In this document: in pieces, positions 43,267 through 53,269 of the stretch
Layout of the letters: each line of letters begins with the position of its first letter
Numbering within the stretch: position 1 is the stretch's first letter
Origin: Actinoplanes siamensis
GTDB lineage: Bacteria; Actinomycetota; Actinomycetes; Mycobacteriales; Micromonosporaceae
Direction of reading: 5' to 3'
DNA length: 64,000 nt
NCBI RefSeq assembly: GCF_016862395.1
Contig: NZ_BOMW01000019.1
Coordinates: 124,001 to 188,000 of the forward strand
Made by a program: the position numbers and the translations under genes
The notes under the pieces: generated by a model
Database searches by the model: none
Told to the model about the DNA's origin: nothing
Seen by the model: only the letters and a program-made list of their open reading frames with translations

Positions 43267-43568
43267 TCGCCGCGATCGTCGCCCTCGGCGTCGGCACCTA
43301 CGCCATGCGCCTGAGCGGCGTTCTGCTCCGCGACCGCCTCGAACTCTCGCCAGCCCTGCAGCGGCTGCTCCCGATGACCGCCGCCGCTCTGCTGGCTGCC
43401 CTCACCGGAACCGCGGCCCTGATGGCCGGCACCGAGTTCGCCGGTGTCGCGCGCCCGGCCGGCGTGGCCGTCGGCGCCCTGCTGGCCTGGCGCAGAGTCC
43501 CGTTCATCCTGGTGGTGGTAGCCGCCGCGGCCACCGCCGCCCTGCTCCGCCTGGCCGGCGTGCCGTGA
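43260..43568 (+). CDS. azlD: AzlD-family small subunit
   Basis: A 102-residue membrane protein with three or four helices (LIAAIVALGVGTYAMRLSG at the start, then LLPMTAAALLAALTG). AzlD is the obligate partner of AzlC. Its ATG overlaps the azlC end and is preceded by GGAGG, so the two are translated together. Confidence 0.9.
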   Translation: MLIAAIVALGVGTYAMRLSGVLLRDRLELSPALQRLLPMTAAALLAALTGTAALMAGTEFAGVARPAGVAVGALLAWRRVPFILVVVAAAATAALLRLAGVP

Positions 43569-43603
43569 TCCGGGTCCCGGCGCCCGCCGGGCCCGGCCGG
43601 ACC

Positions 43604-44227
43604 TCAGATCTTCGCGCCGAGCTCCACCTTCGGCTTCGGGACACGCATCCGGCGGAACGTCAGGGCCCGCATGATCCCGTAGAGATACAGCGAGCCCATC
43701 CGCTGCGTCGTGTCCGGGAAGCGCGCGCTGATCGCGCGCTTGATCCGCCGTGCGATGAAGATGCTGTCCACCACCACGGCCAGCGCCAGCAGCGCCCACA
43801 GCACGTTGCTGGCCAGCTGGACCGTCGTGTTCCGGATGACCGAACCGACCATCACGATCACCGCGCCGGCGATGAAGAACGAACCGACCGTGCGGCGGGA
43901 GTCGACGATGTCGCGGACCAGGGAACGCTCCGGGCCGCGGTCGCGGGCCAGCAGGTAGCGCTCATCACCGTTGCGCATGCCCTCGGACGCCTCGGCACGC
44001 TCCGCCCGCTGCCGCTCGCGCATCTGCTTGAGCGCTTCCTTGCGGTCGGCCGGCGCCGCCTCCACCCGGCGGCCCTGCGGGACGCGCTTGGGCGTCACCA
44101 CGCCGAGCTCCTTCTTGCTGGGCGTGTAGCTCTTGCGGCGGTTCTCGGCGGCGGCCGTCTCCTCGGCTAGCGAGGTGGTGGCGTCTTCGACGAGGTCGGC
44201 TGGCTTGCGGCGAAACAGCGGGGACAC
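43604..44227 (-). CDS. DUF3043 family membrane protein
   Basis: A 207-residue actinobacterial protein. A charged, probably disordered N-terminal half (KSYTPSKKELGVVTPKRVPQ is the family signature; RKEALKQMRERQRAERAE coiled) precedes two transmembrane helices (GSFFIAGAVIVMVGSVI and VLWALLALAVVVDSIFIA). The C-terminus is basic. Function unknown; its partners are often cell-envelope genes, and murA is close by. The GTG at 44227 starts MSPLFRRKP-type sequence seen in relatives. Confidence 0.88.
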   Translation of the reverse strand: MSPLFRRKPADLVEDATTSLAEETAAAENRRKSYTPSKKELGVVTPKRVPQGRRVEAAPADRKEALKQMRERQRAERAEASEGMRNGDERYLLARDRGPERSLVRDIVDSRRTVGSFFIAGAVIVMVGSVIRNTTVQLASNVLWALLALAVVVDSIFIARRIKRAISARFPDTTQRMGSLYLYGIMRALTFRRMRVPKPKVELGAKI

Positions 44228-44243
44228 GACACGAGCGTAGCCA

Positions 44244-44274
44244 AACGGCGCGGTGCGTCGTACACCGCGCCGTT
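44244..44274 (-). terminator. Terminator hairpin after murA
   Basis: AACGGCGCGGTG / CACCGCGCCGTT, 12-bp perfect stem with a 7-nt loop, 20 bp beyond the murA stop; on the minus strand it is followed by TTTGG. Strong candidate. Confidence 0.75.
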
Positions 44275-44294
44275 GATCGAAACGAAAATGCAGC

Positions 44295-45650
44295 TCAGGG
44301 ACGTTCGACGTGCGCGCCCAGGGCGGCCAGCTTCTGCTCGAAGTCCTCGTAACCGCGCTTGATCAGGTTGACTCCGTAGACCCGCGAGGTGCCCTCGGCG
44401 GCCAACGCCGCGATCAGGTGCGCGAATCCGGCCCGCAGGTCGGGGATGACCAGGTCGGCGGCGTGCAGTTTGGACGGGCCGGCGATCACCGCGGAGTGCA
44501 TGAAGTTGCGGCGGCCGAACCGGCACGGGGTGCCGCCCAGGCAGTCCCGGTAGACCTGGATGGTGGCGCCCATCGAGTTGAGCGCCTCGGTGTAGCCGAG
44601 CCGCTGCTCGTACACCGTCTCGTGCATGATCGAGATGCCGCGGGCCTGGGTCAGCGCGACCACCAGCGGCTGCTGCCAGTCGGTCATGAACCCGGGGTGC
44701 ACGTCGGTCTCCAGCGCCACGGCCTTGAGCTCGGTGCCCGGGTGCCAGAATTTGATGCCGCCCTCGGCGCCGGTCACGCCGTCGCGGGCCACCCGGTCGT
44801 CGGTGATCTTCAGCTCGCCGCCGATGTTCCGGTAGACGTTGAGGAACGTCATCATGTCGGTCTGCCGGGCGCCGAGCACCTCGATCTCGCCGCGGGTGGC
44901 GAGCGCGGCGGCGGCCCAGCTGGCGGCCTCGATCCGGTCCGGGATCGGCTTGTGCTCGTAGCCGTAGAGCTTCGGCACGCCCTGGATCTCGATGACCCGG
45001 TCGGTGTGCACCGTGATGATCGCGCCCATCTTCTGCAGGACGCAGATCAGGTCGATGATCTCCGGCTCGATCGCGGCGTTGCGCAGCTCGGTGACGCCCT
45101 CCGCGCGGACCGCGGTGAGCAGCACCTGCTCGGTGGCGCCGACGCTCGGGTACGGCAGCTCCAGCTTGGCGCCGTGCAGCCCGTTCGGCGCGCTCAGGTG
45201 CATGCCCTCGGGCGTCTTGTCGACGACCGCGCCGAACTCGCGCAGCGCCTTCATGTGGAAGTCGATCGGGCGCGGCCCGATGTGACAGCCGCCCAGGTCC
45301 GGGATGAACGCGTGCCCGAGCCGGTGCAGCAGCGGGCCGCAGAGCAGGATCGGGATCCGGCTGGAGCCGGCGTGCACGTTGATCTCGTCGGTGCTGGCGC
45401 TCTCCACGTTCGTGGGGTCCATCACCAGCTCGCCGTCCTCGGCGCCGTCACTCACCTTGACGCCGTGGAGTCCGAGCAGGCCGCGGACCACTTCGACGTC
45501 GCGGATGCGCGGCACGTCGTAGAGGCGGCTCGGCGACTCGCCGAGCAGCGCGGCGACCATCGCCTTGGAGACCAGGTTCTTGGCGCCACGGACCCGGATC
45601 TGTCCCTGCAGCGGCGTCCCGCCGTGCACGATCAGGACATCTTCGGTCAA
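44295..45650 (-). CDS. murA: UDP-N-acetylglucosamine 1-carboxyvinyltransferase
   Basis: A 451-residue cytosolic enzyme catalysing the first committed step of peptidoglycan synthesis, transferring enolpyruvate from PEP to UDP-GlcNAc. Present are the N-terminal RVRGAKNLVSKAMVAALL, the catalytic-cysteine loop LGGCHIGPRPIDFH (Cys kept, so fosfomycin-sensitive type is expected; many actinobacteria have Asp), and the C-terminal DLRAGFAHLIAALAAEG. The start is a TTG at 45650 with GGAGG five bases upstream; no ATG or GTG fits this site. About 25 residues longer than E. coli MurA. It could be one of two MurA paralogues in the genome. Confidence 0.92.
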   Translation of the reverse strand: MTEDVLIVHGGTPLQGQIRVRGAKNLVSKAMVAALLGESPSRLYDVPRIRDVEVVRGLLGLHGVKVSDGAEDGELVMDPTNVESASTDEINVHAGSSRIPILLCGPLLHRLGHAFIPDLGGCHIGPRPIDFHMKALREFGAVVDKTPEGMHLSAPNGLHGAKLELPYPSVGATEQVLLTAVRAEGVTELRNAAIEPEIIDLICVLQKMGAIITVHTDRVIEIQGVPKLYGYEHKPIPDRIEAASWAAAALATRGEIEVLGARQTDMMTFLNVYRNIGGELKITDDRVARDGVTGAEGGIKFWHPGTELKAVALETDVHPGFMTDWQQPLVVALTQARGISIMHETVYEQRLGYTEALNSMGATIQVYRDCLGGTPCRFGRRNFMHSAVIAGPSKLHAADLVIPDLRAGFAHLIAALAAEGTSRVYGVNLIKRGYEDFEQKLAALGAHVERP

Positions 45651-45836
45651 CGTAACCTCCAGCCGGCGGGCGCGCTGCGCCCAATGATCGAGGGGCAGGA
45701 AACTCGGGCGGGGGTACCCGATTCTGCAACCGGGGAAGCATAGCGCTGAGTGACAACTTTGCCAGTCGTGGCGCGGCTGGAAAACGGAGTAGCCGGGCAA
45801 TCACCCAACGGTAGGAGATCTCCCGACTACACAGCG

Positions 45837-47015
45837 TTACGGCAGGGCCAGCATCTGGTCGAGCGCGACACGCGCCTCGTGCGCGGTCTTCTCGTCCACC
45901 GTGATCACGTTCGGCACGCGGCCGGCGACCAGCTCCTCCAAGGTCCACACCAGGTGGGGGAGGTCGATCCGGTTCATCGTCGAGCAGTAGCAGACCGTCC
46001 GGTCGAGGAACATGATCTGCTTGTCGGGGTGTGCCAGGGCCAAGCGGCGGACCAGGTTGAGCTCGGTGCCGACGGCCCAGGCCGATCCGGCCGGAGCGGC
46101 GTCGAGGGTCTTGATGATGTATTCGGTCGAGCCGACCTGGTCGGCGGCGCGCACCACCTCGTGCCGGCACTCCGGGTGGACCAGCACGTTCACCCCCGGG
46201 ACGCGCTCGCGCACCTCGCGCACGCTGTCCAGGGTGAACCTGCCGTGCACCGAGCAGTGCCCGCGCCAGAGGATCATCCGGGCGTTGCGCAGCTGCTCGT
46301 CGGTCAGGCCGCCGTGCGGCTTGTGCGGGTCGTAGAGCACGCAGTCGGCCAGATCGAAGCCCATCTCCAGCACCGCGGTGTTGCGGCCCAGGTGCTGGTC
46401 GGGCAGGAAGAAGACCTTGGAGCCCTGCTCGAAGGACCAGGTCAGCGCGCGCTTGGCGTTGGACGAGGTGCAGACCACACCCTTGTTGCGGCCGACGAAA
46501 CCCTTGATGTCGGCTGACGAGTTCATGTACGTCACCGGGACGACGTCGCCGGCGATGCCCAGGTCCTGGAAGTGCTCCCAGGCGGTCTCCACCTGGCCGA
46601 GCACCGCCATGTCGGCCATCGAGCAGCCGGCCGCCAGGTCGGGCAGGACGACCCGCTGCTCGGGCTTGGTCAGGATGTCCGCGCTCTCGGCCATGAAGTG
46701 CACGCCGCAGAAGACGATGAACTCGGCCTCCGGGCGGGCCGCGGCCTGCTGGGCGAGCTTGAACGAGTCGCCCGTGACATCGGCGAACTGGATCACCTCG
46801 TCGCGCTGGTAGTGGTGCCCCAGCACGAACACCCGGTCGCCGAGCGCGGCCTTGGCCGCCGCGGCGCGGGCGACCAGATCCGGGTCGCTGGGGGCGGGCA
46901 GCTCGCCGGGGCAGTCCACGCCCCGCTCGCTCGCCGGGTCGGTGCCCCGGCCGAGAAGCAGCAGGGCAACGGGGGTGTTTCCGGGTTCGGTCCAGGTCGA
47001 CGTCACGGGACTCAT
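45837..47015 (-). CDS. nadA: Quinolinate synthase
   Basis: A 392-residue 4Fe-4S enzyme condensing iminoaspartate and dihydroxyacetone phosphate to quinolinate in NAD biosynthesis. The three cluster cysteines can be placed at FCGVHFMAESA, WRGHCSVHGRF-type region, and TVCYCSTMNR. Substrate motif VFVLGHHYQRDEVIQFAD and SMADMA are conserved. The ATG at 47015 gives a 392-residue protein with a 35-residue leader that is variable in the family. It is divergent from glycerate kinase; nadB and nadC are not in the window. Fe-S assembly genes (erpA, cysteine desulfurase) lie within 5 kb. Confidence 0.94.
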   Translation of the reverse strand: MSPVTSTWTEPGNTPVALLLLGRGTDPASERGVDCPGELPAPSDPDLVARAAAAKAALGDRVFVLGHHYQRDEVIQFADVTGDSFKLAQQAAARPEAEFIVFCGVHFMAESADILTKPEQRVVLPDLAAGCSMADMAVLGQVETAWEHFQDLGIAGDVVPVTYMNSSADIKGFVGRNKGVVCTSSNAKRALTWSFEQGSKVFFLPDQHLGRNTAVLEMGFDLADCVLYDPHKPHGGLTDEQLRNARMILWRGHCSVHGRFTLDSVREVRERVPGVNVLVHPECRHEVVRAADQVGSTEYIIKTLDAAPAGSAWAVGTELNLVRRLALAHPDKQIMFLDRTVCYCSTMNRIDLPHLVWTLEELVAGRVPNVITVDEKTAHEARVALDQMLALP

Positions 47016-47076
47016 GGTCGCACAGCCCCCCGGACGGCAGCTGCGGCCCGACGGGGTGTGCTGGCACACTCCTGGG

Positions 47077-48183
47077 GTGCGCGTACTGATCTGTCCGGAC
47101 AAGTTCGCCGGCACCCTTTCCGCCCCGGAAGTCGCCCAGGCGATCGCCGACGGCTGGGCCGTCCCGTCCGACGAGCTGATCCGGCTGCCGATCGCGGACG
47201 GCGGGCCGGGCTTCGTCGACGTGCTGGCCACCGCGCTGGACGGGCGCCGGATCCCGGTGCACACGGTGGATCCGCTGGGCCGCCCGGCGCGCGGGGAGAT
47301 CCTCTACGCGAACGGGACCGCCTATGTGGAGAGCGCGCAGGCCTGCGGCCTGCACCTGCTGACGCGCGAGGAGCGGAACCCCAACACCACCACGTCGTAC
47401 GGCCTGGGCCTGCTCCTGGCTGCCGCCGTCGAGACCGGCGCGGCCCAGGTGGTGGTCGGCCTCGGCGGGTCGGCGGTGAACGACGCGGGCGCCGGCATGC
47501 TCGCCGCGCTGGGCGCCGCCCCGGTCGACGCCGCGGGCTACGCGCTGCCCTACGGCGGCGCCCCGCTGATCACCGCCGCCGCGCTCACCGGCCCGCCCCG
47601 GTTGCGGCAGGTCGCGCTGGTGGCGGCCACGGACGTGGACAATCCGCTGACCGGGCTGCACGGGGCCAGCAACGTGTTCGGGCCGCAGAAGGGCGCGACC
47701 CGTGACGACGTGCTGCGGCTGGACGCCGCGCTGGAGCACTTCGCCGCCGTGCTGGAGCAGGCTTTCGGTCTCGAGGATCTGGCCACCCGGCCCGGAGCCG
47801 GAGCGGCCGGCGGGTTGGGGGCCGCGCTGATCGCCCTCGGCGCCCGGGTGACCTCGGGGATCGGCCTGGTCAGCGAGCTGATCGGGCTGAACCGGGAACT
47901 GGACGCGGCGGATCTGGTGATCACCGGGGAAGGCAGCTTCGACCACCAGTCGCTGCGCGGGAAGGTGGTGGCCGGCATCGCGGCCGGCGCGCGCGACCGG
48001 GGCCTGCCCTGCGTGGTGCTGGCCGGGCGCAACGAGACCGGGCACCGGGAGGCCTCGGCGGCGGGGGTGACCGAGACGCACACGCTCGTGCAACATTTCG
48101 GCTCGGTCGCGACCGCGATGGCGGAACCGGCGCGCGGCCTGCGGGAACTCGCCGGACGCCTGTCCCGGCAATGGAGTCGCTGA
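47077..48183 (+). CDS. Glycerate kinase (GarK/GlxK family)
   Basis: A 368-residue kinase phosphorylating D-glycerate. Family features: VLICPDKFAGTLSAPEVAQAI at the N-terminus, IADGGPGFVDVL, VVGLGGSAVNDAGAGMLAALG, and the late TGEGSFDHQSLRGKVV. The GTG at 47077 gives the exact family N-terminus; an upstream GTG at 47056 would add seven residues. No strong ribosome binding site. Divergent from nadA. In mycobacteria the homologue sits in the same neighbourhood as erpA-like and adoK genes, as here. Confidence 0.9.
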   Translation: MRVLICPDKFAGTLSAPEVAQAIADGWAVPSDELIRLPIADGGPGFVDVLATALDGRRIPVHTVDPLGRPARGEILYANGTAYVESAQACGLHLLTREERNPNTTTSYGLGLLLAAAVETGAAQVVVGLGGSAVNDAGAGMLAALGAAPVDAAGYALPYGGAPLITAAALTGPPRLRQVALVAATDVDNPLTGLHGASNVFGPQKGATRDDVLRLDAALEHFAAVLEQAFGLEDLATRPGAGAAGGLGAALIALGARVTSGIGLVSELIGLNRELDAADLVITGEGSFDHQSLRGKVVAGIAAGARDRGLPCVVLAGRNETGHREASAAGVTETHTLVQHFGSVATAMAEPARGLRELAGRLSRQWSR

Positions 48184-48271
48184 TCTCGGCCCGCCCGGAT
48201 TGGGAATCCCGGGGAATAGGGTTAGCGTTGCGTGGTACGGCACATGACCGCACTTGGCAGGGAGATACCCA

Positions 48272-48640
48272 GTGACCACTGAAGCGCACACCGAGGCGAC
48301 CGAGGCGACCGCCCCGACCGGCGTCATCTTGACCGACGTCGCGGCTGTGAAGGTCAAGGCCCTGATCGAGCAGGAAGGGCGCGACGACCTGCGCCTGCGC
48401 ATCGCCGTACAGCCCGGTGGCTGCTCCGGCCTGCGCTACCAGCTCTTCTTCGACGAGCGTTCGCTCGACGGCGACGTCGTGAACGACTTCGGCGGCGTCG
48501 AGGTCGTGGTGGACCGGATGTCCGCGCCGTACCTGGCGGGCGCCACCATCGACTTCGCGGACCGGATCGACGCGCAGGGCTTCACGATCGACAACCCGAA
48601 CGCGCAGAACTCCTGCGCCTGCGGTGACTCGTTCCACTGA
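48272..48640 (+). CDS. erpA: Iron-sulfur cluster insertion protein ErpA (A-type carrier)
   Basis: A 122-residue A-type Fe-S carrier. The three conserved cysteines are in QPGGCSGLRYQ and the C-terminal NSCACGDSF. The core VILTDVAAVKVKALIEQEG is typical. It would deliver clusters to apo-enzymes such as NadA or LipA. The GTG at 48272 with AGGGAGA upstream is preferred to an earlier ATG. A strong terminator follows. Confidence 0.93.
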   Translation: MTTEAHTEATEATAPTGVILTDVAAVKVKALIEQEGRDDLRLRIAVQPGGCSGLRYQLFFDERSLDGDVVNDFGGVEVVVDRMSAPYLAGATIDFADRIDAQGFTIDNPNAQNSCACGDSFH

Positions 48641-48672
48641 TCGGGCAACCGCTGCGCTGGCCCGTGGCGTAA

Positions 48673-49773
<1,101 letters not shown>

Positions 49774-49785
49774 AAACTTTCGAGC

Positions 49786-50286
49786 ATGGTTCTCGCTGTT
49801 TTCGCCGGCCTGCCCGGGGTCGGCAAGAGCACCCTGGCCGGCGCCGTCGCCAAGGAGCTGCCGGCTGCGGTGCTCGCCGTCGACGTCGTCGACTTCACTT
49901 TGCAGCGGTACGCGGTGCAGGAGTCCCGCCCGGGCCACGCGGCGTACGGTGTGGTGGCCGCTCTCGCCGAGGAGCAGCTCAGGATCGGCCATCATGTGAT
50001 CATCGACGCGGTCAACCCGGTGAAGTCGGCCCGTGACCTCTGGGTCGACCTGGCCCACCGGATGGCCGTGCCGCTGCGCGTGGTGGAGGTGCTCTGCGGC
50101 GACGACGCGGAGCACCGGCGCCGGGTGGAGGCGCGGTACGCCGCCCGCGACCACGAAGGGGTGCCGGACTGGGTGCGGGTGCTGGAACGCCAGTCGGAGT
50201 ACGAGCCGTACCTCGGTCCCCGGCTGGTCGTCGACACGTACCTGGCCAAGGACCCGGTCCCGCAGGTCGTGTCGTACCTCGGCTGA
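49786..50286 (+). CDS. P-loop kinase-like ATP-binding protein
   Basis: A 166-residue protein with an intact Walker A GLPGVGKST (about residues 8-16), a DVVDF acidic turn, HHVIIDAVNPVK resembling the substrate-binding strand of zeta-toxin/gluconate-kinase-like P-loop kinases, and ERRRVEAR-type arginine lid (EHRRRVEARYAARD). The phosphoryl acceptor is unknown. It starts 12 bp after adoK on the same strand, suggesting cotranscription and perhaps a nucleoside or metabolite kinase role. Confidence 0.8.
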   Translation: MVLAVFAGLPGVGKSTLAGAVAKELPAAVLAVDVVDFTLQRYAVQESRPGHAAYGVVAALAEEQLRIGHHVIIDAVNPVKSARDLWVDLAHRMAVPLRVVEVLCGDDAEHRRRVEARYAARDHEGVPDWVRVLERQSEYEPYLGPRLVVDTYLAKDPVPQVVSYLG

Positions 50287-50321
50287 GGCCGGCGCTCAGC
50301 GGCGTCCCGGGCCCGGGACGC

Positions 50322-50531
50322 TCAGCCGACCCTCCGGACGTCGAACTGCCGGTCGTGGCCGGCGACGAACTCCTGCCCCTTCAGGCGGCACCAGGCGGGG
50401 ATGTCGTTGGCCGCGGCCGGATCGTCCGCGAGCACCCGGACGATCTCGCCCACCGCCACCTGCGGCATCACCTTGGCCAGCCGGATCACCGGCAACGGGC
50501 ACTTCTGCCCCAGGCAGTCCAGCGTGATCAG
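50322..50531 (-). CDS. tusA: TusA-family sulfurtransferase with probable CTG start
   Basis: A 69-residue sulfur carrier. The conserved CPxP motif is in LDCLGQKCPLPVIRLAKV, with the persulfide Cys at CP. It overlaps the cysteine desulfurase stop: the best-spaced start is CTG at 50531 (seven bases after GGAGG), sharing TG with the stop TGA; ATC at 50528 is the only other near-candidate, and no ATG/GTG/TTG fits. It likely accepts persulfide sulfur from the adjacent NifS-like enzyme for tRNA thiolation or Fe-S/cofactor use. Confidence 0.82.
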   Translation of the reverse strand: MITLDCLGQKCPLPVIRLAKVMPQVAVGEIVRVLADDPAAANDIPAWCRLKGQEFVAGHDRQFDVRRVG

Positions 50532-51664
50532 AGCCCGGCCTCCTTCCGGATGTCCGCCACCAGGCCGGGCAGCACCGCCAGGAACCGCTCGACCTGCTCC
50601 GGGGTCGTCCCGCGATGCAGCGACACCCGCACGTTGCCGTGGCTGAGCACGCCCATCGCCTCCAGCACGTGACTCGGGCGCAGTGTGGACGAGGTGCACG
50701 AGGAGCCGGACGAGACCGCGAAGCCGTGCCGGTCCAGCGCGTGCAGCAGCGCCTCGCCGTCCACGTAGAGGCAGCTGAAGGTGACCAGGTGGGGGAGCCG
50801 GTCGACCGGGTCGCCGACGATCTCCACGTCCGGCACGGTGGCCGCGACCCGGTCGCGGATGCGGTCGACGAGCGCGCTCAGCCGTACCGCCTCGGCCTGC
50901 GCCTCGGCCGTGACGGCCCGCAGGCTGGCCGCCGCCGCCACGATCGCGGGCAGGTCGGCGGCGCCCGGCGGCTGCGGGCGATAGAGATCATCTTGCGGGG
51001 ACGGTGATATCCATCGCACCCCTTTGCGGACCACCAGCAGCCCGACGCCCGGCGGGCCGCCCCACTTGTGCGCGCTGGCGCTGAGCAGCGACCAGCCGCC
51101 GGGCACCGGCACGCGGCCGACCGACTGCGCGGCGTCCACGTAGAGGGGTACCCCGGATTCCGCGCAGTATTCCGCCGCGGCGGCCACCGGCTGCACCGTG
51201 CCGACCTCGTGACTCGCGCTGATCAGGCTGGCCAGGGCCACCCCGGGCCGGGCCACCGCGGCCGCCCAGGCGTCCAGGTCGAGCCGGCCCAGCCGGTCCA
51301 CGCCCACCTCGTCGGCCTCCGCGGTCGCGGCCGCGTGCAGCACTGTGGAGTGCTCGATCGCCGAGTGCACCAGGGTCCGGCCGGCGCGCCTGCGCCCGGC
51401 CAGCCCGCCGAGCACCGCGGCCTGCGCCGCGGCGGAACCGGACGGCCAGAACGAGAGCTCGTCCGTCCGTACCCCCAGAGTCCGCGCCACCACCGCGGAC
51501 GCCGCCTCGCGCAGCTGCTGGGCCCGCCGGCCCGCCGCGTAGAGGCGGGCCGGATCGGCCCAGCCGTCGTCGAGCGCCGCGAGCAGCGCCTCCCGGGTCA
51601 CCGGGTGCGGCGGCGCGGCGCTGGCGGCGTCCAGGTAGACCGGCTGATCGCCTGTGTAATCCAC
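50528..51664 (-). CDS. Cysteine desulfurase (NifS/IscS-like)
   Basis: A 378-residue PLP enzyme taking sulfur from cysteine. PLP lysine in SASAHKWGGPPGVG, catalytic Cys in SSGSSCTSSTLRPSHVLEAMG, His in SAIEHSTVL, and DAAQSVGRV are present. The active-site loop is the short IscS/SufS-intermediate kind common near nadA in actinobacteria. The start is GTG at 51664 (VDYTGDQPVYLDAASAAPP). It is followed by overlapping tusA. Divergent from ctaC. Confidence 0.9.
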   Translation of the reverse strand: MDYTGDQPVYLDAASAAPPHPVTREALLAALDDGWADPARLYAAGRRAQQLREAASAVVARTLGVRTDELSFWPSGSAAAQAAVLGGLAGRRRAGRTLVHSAIEHSTVLHAAATAEADEVGVDRLGRLDLDAWAAAVARPGVALASLISASHEVGTVQPVAAAAEYCAESGVPLYVDAAQSVGRVPVPGGWSLLSASAHKWGGPPGVGLLVVRKGVRWISPSPQDDLYRPQPPGAADLPAIVAAAASLRAVTAEAQAEAVRLSALVDRIRDRVAATVPDVEIVGDPVDRLPHLVTFSCLYVDGEALLHALDRHGFAVSSGSSCTSSTLRPSHVLEAMGVLSHGNVRVSLHRGTTPEQVERFLAVLPGLVADIRKEAGL

Positions 51665-51853
51665 AGAGGGAACGGTATCGTCCGGTTGACGGGTGTTTCC
51701 TCGCCGAGGCCCGGGGGTTGCCCGGGGGTTCGGCGTGCAGGCCCCCGGTGGCGGGTGGCCCGGTCCTGGTCGAGTAGTGTGCGACCGTCGGTGAGCCTTG
51801 CCGCCAGGTGTCCGGTTTCGGCCACGGCGGCGCTGCTAAGGAGGCAGAAGCAG

Positions 51854-52783
51854 GTGGGCGCAAGTAGTTCGGCCACACGGCCGCGGGCAGCGAAGCGGGC
51901 GGCCGGGCTGGGTCTCGGTGGTGCGCTGCTGCTGGCCCTGCTCGCCGGGTGCTCGGTCGAGGACGTCGGGAGCAAGTTCGGCCACTTCGGATGGCCGGGC
52001 CCGGGTGTGAGCCTGCAGGCCCACAAGATGTACGACCTCTGGATCGCCTCGGTGATCGCCGCGCTGATCGTCGGCGTGGGCGTCTGGGGCCTGATCTTCT
52101 GGTGCGTGATCCGGTATCGCAAGCGCGGCGAGGACCTGCCCGTGCAGACCCGGTTCAACATGCCGATGGAGGTGCTGTACACGGTCACCCCGGTGCTCAT
52201 CGTCGCGGTGCTCTTCTACTACACCGCGATCGTGCAGACCGACGTGGACAAGCTCTCGAAGAACCCGGACCAGATCGTTCAGATCACCGCGTTCAAGTGG
52301 AACTGGGAGTTCGACTACCGCGACGGCATGGGCACCGACGCCAAGACGGTGACCTCGACCATCGGGTCGTCCGACGTCATCCCGATCCTGGTCCTCCCGG
52401 TCGGCGAGAAGATCCGCTTCGAGGAGACCAGCCGCGACGTCATCCACTCGTTCTGGGTGCCGGAGCTGCTCTTCAAGCGTGACGTCATGCCGGGCGACGT
52501 CCGCAACGTCTTCGAGGTGACCCTCGACAAGGAGGGCCGCTACGTCGGCCGGTGCGCGGAGCTCTGCGGCACCTACCACGCGTTCATGAACTTCGAGCTG
52601 GTCGCGACGTCGTCGGCCAAGTTCGACCAGTTCCTGGCGGCGAAGAAGGCCGGCCAGTCGACTCAGGACGCGCTCACCGCGATCGGCGAGAACCCGTACG
52701 CGACGACGACGCAGCCGTTCGACACCCGGCGTGGCACGCACAGCTGGAACCAGGGCGCCGAGACCGCCGCCGCGGGGAAGTAG
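51854..52783 (+). CDS. ctaC: Cytochrome c oxidase subunit II
   Basis: A 309-residue lipoprotein subunit of the aa3 oxidase. A signal peptide ends in the lipobox LLAGC; two transmembrane helices (LWIASVIAALIVGVGVWGLIF and MEVLYTVTPVLIVAVLFYY) follow. The CuA domain has the ligands HSFWVPE and CAELCGTYHAFM. KWNWEFDYRDG is the conserved aromatic entry region. The GTG has AAGGAGG upstream. It receives electrons from the bc1 cytochrome c1 (QcrC) in the supercomplex. It is followed by ctaF; subunit I (ctaD) is not in the window. Confidence 0.95.
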   Translation: MGASSSATRPRAAKRAAGLGLGGALLLALLAGCSVEDVGSKFGHFGWPGPGVSLQAHKMYDLWIASVIAALIVGVGVWGLIFWCVIRYRKRGEDLPVQTRFNMPMEVLYTVTPVLIVAVLFYYTAIVQTDVDKLSKNPDQIVQITAFKWNWEFDYRDGMGTDAKTVTSTIGSSDVIPILVLPVGEKIRFEETSRDVIHSFWVPELLFKRDVMPGDVRNVFEVTLDKEGRYVGRCAELCGTYHAFMNFELVATSSAKFDQFLAAKKAGQSTQDALTAIGENPYATTTQPFDTRRGTHSWNQGAETAAAGK

Positions 52784-52794
52784 GGACTCGACAC

Positions 52795-53220
52795 ATGCGT
52801 ACCGAATACAAGATCTTCCTGGGTGTCGCCCTCTTCCTCTTCGGCGCGGCGACCGTGTACGGCTTCTACACCAACGGCACCGGCTCGCACGTCGAGTGGG
52901 TCGGCACGGTCGCGCTGATCCTCTCCGGCCTGCTCTGCTCGATGTGCGGCGGCTTCTTCTGGTTCGTCGCCCGCCGCATCGACCTGCGCCCGGAGGACCG
53001 TGAGGACGGCGAGATCGCCGAGGGCGCCGGTGAGCTGGGCTTCTTCAGCCCGGGGAGCTACTGGCCGTTCGGCATCGCGCTGTCGTCCGCGGTCGCCGGC
53101 CTGGGCCTGGTCTTCTGGATGTGGTGGCTGCTCGCGCTCGGCCTGATCGCGGTGATCTTCACGGCCTGCGGGATGCTCTTCGAGTACTACACGAGCACCC
53201 GGCAGCCGGCGGAGCACTGA
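52795..53220 (+). CDS. ctaF: Actinobacterial cytochrome c oxidase subunit IV
   Basis: A 141-residue membrane protein with four helices: YKIFLGVALFLFGAATVYGFY, VEWVGTVALILSGLLCSMCGGFFWFV, and two after GELGFFSPGSYWPFG (WMWWLLALGLIAVIFTACGMLF). This is the CtaF subunit specific to actinobacterial aa3 oxidases. The ATG lies 11 bp after ctaC. A hairpin follows. Confidence 0.94.
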   Translation: MRTEYKIFLGVALFLFGAATVYGFYTNGTGSHVEWVGTVALILSGLLCSMCGGFFWFVARRIDLRPEDREDGEIAEGAGELGFFSPGSYWPFGIALSSAVAGLGLVFWMWWLLALGLIAVIFTACGMLFEYYTSTRQPAEH

Positions 53221-53232
53221 CGCTCGCACGTC

Positions 53233-53269
53233 ACGAAGCCCGCGTCTCCTCTGGAGGCGCGGGCTTCGT
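53233..53269 (+). terminator. Terminator after ctaC-ctaF
   Basis: ACGAAGCCCGCG / CGCGGGCTTCGT, 12-bp perfect stem with a 13-nt loop, 12 bp past the ctaF stop; a weak U-rich tail follows. Confidence 0.75.
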
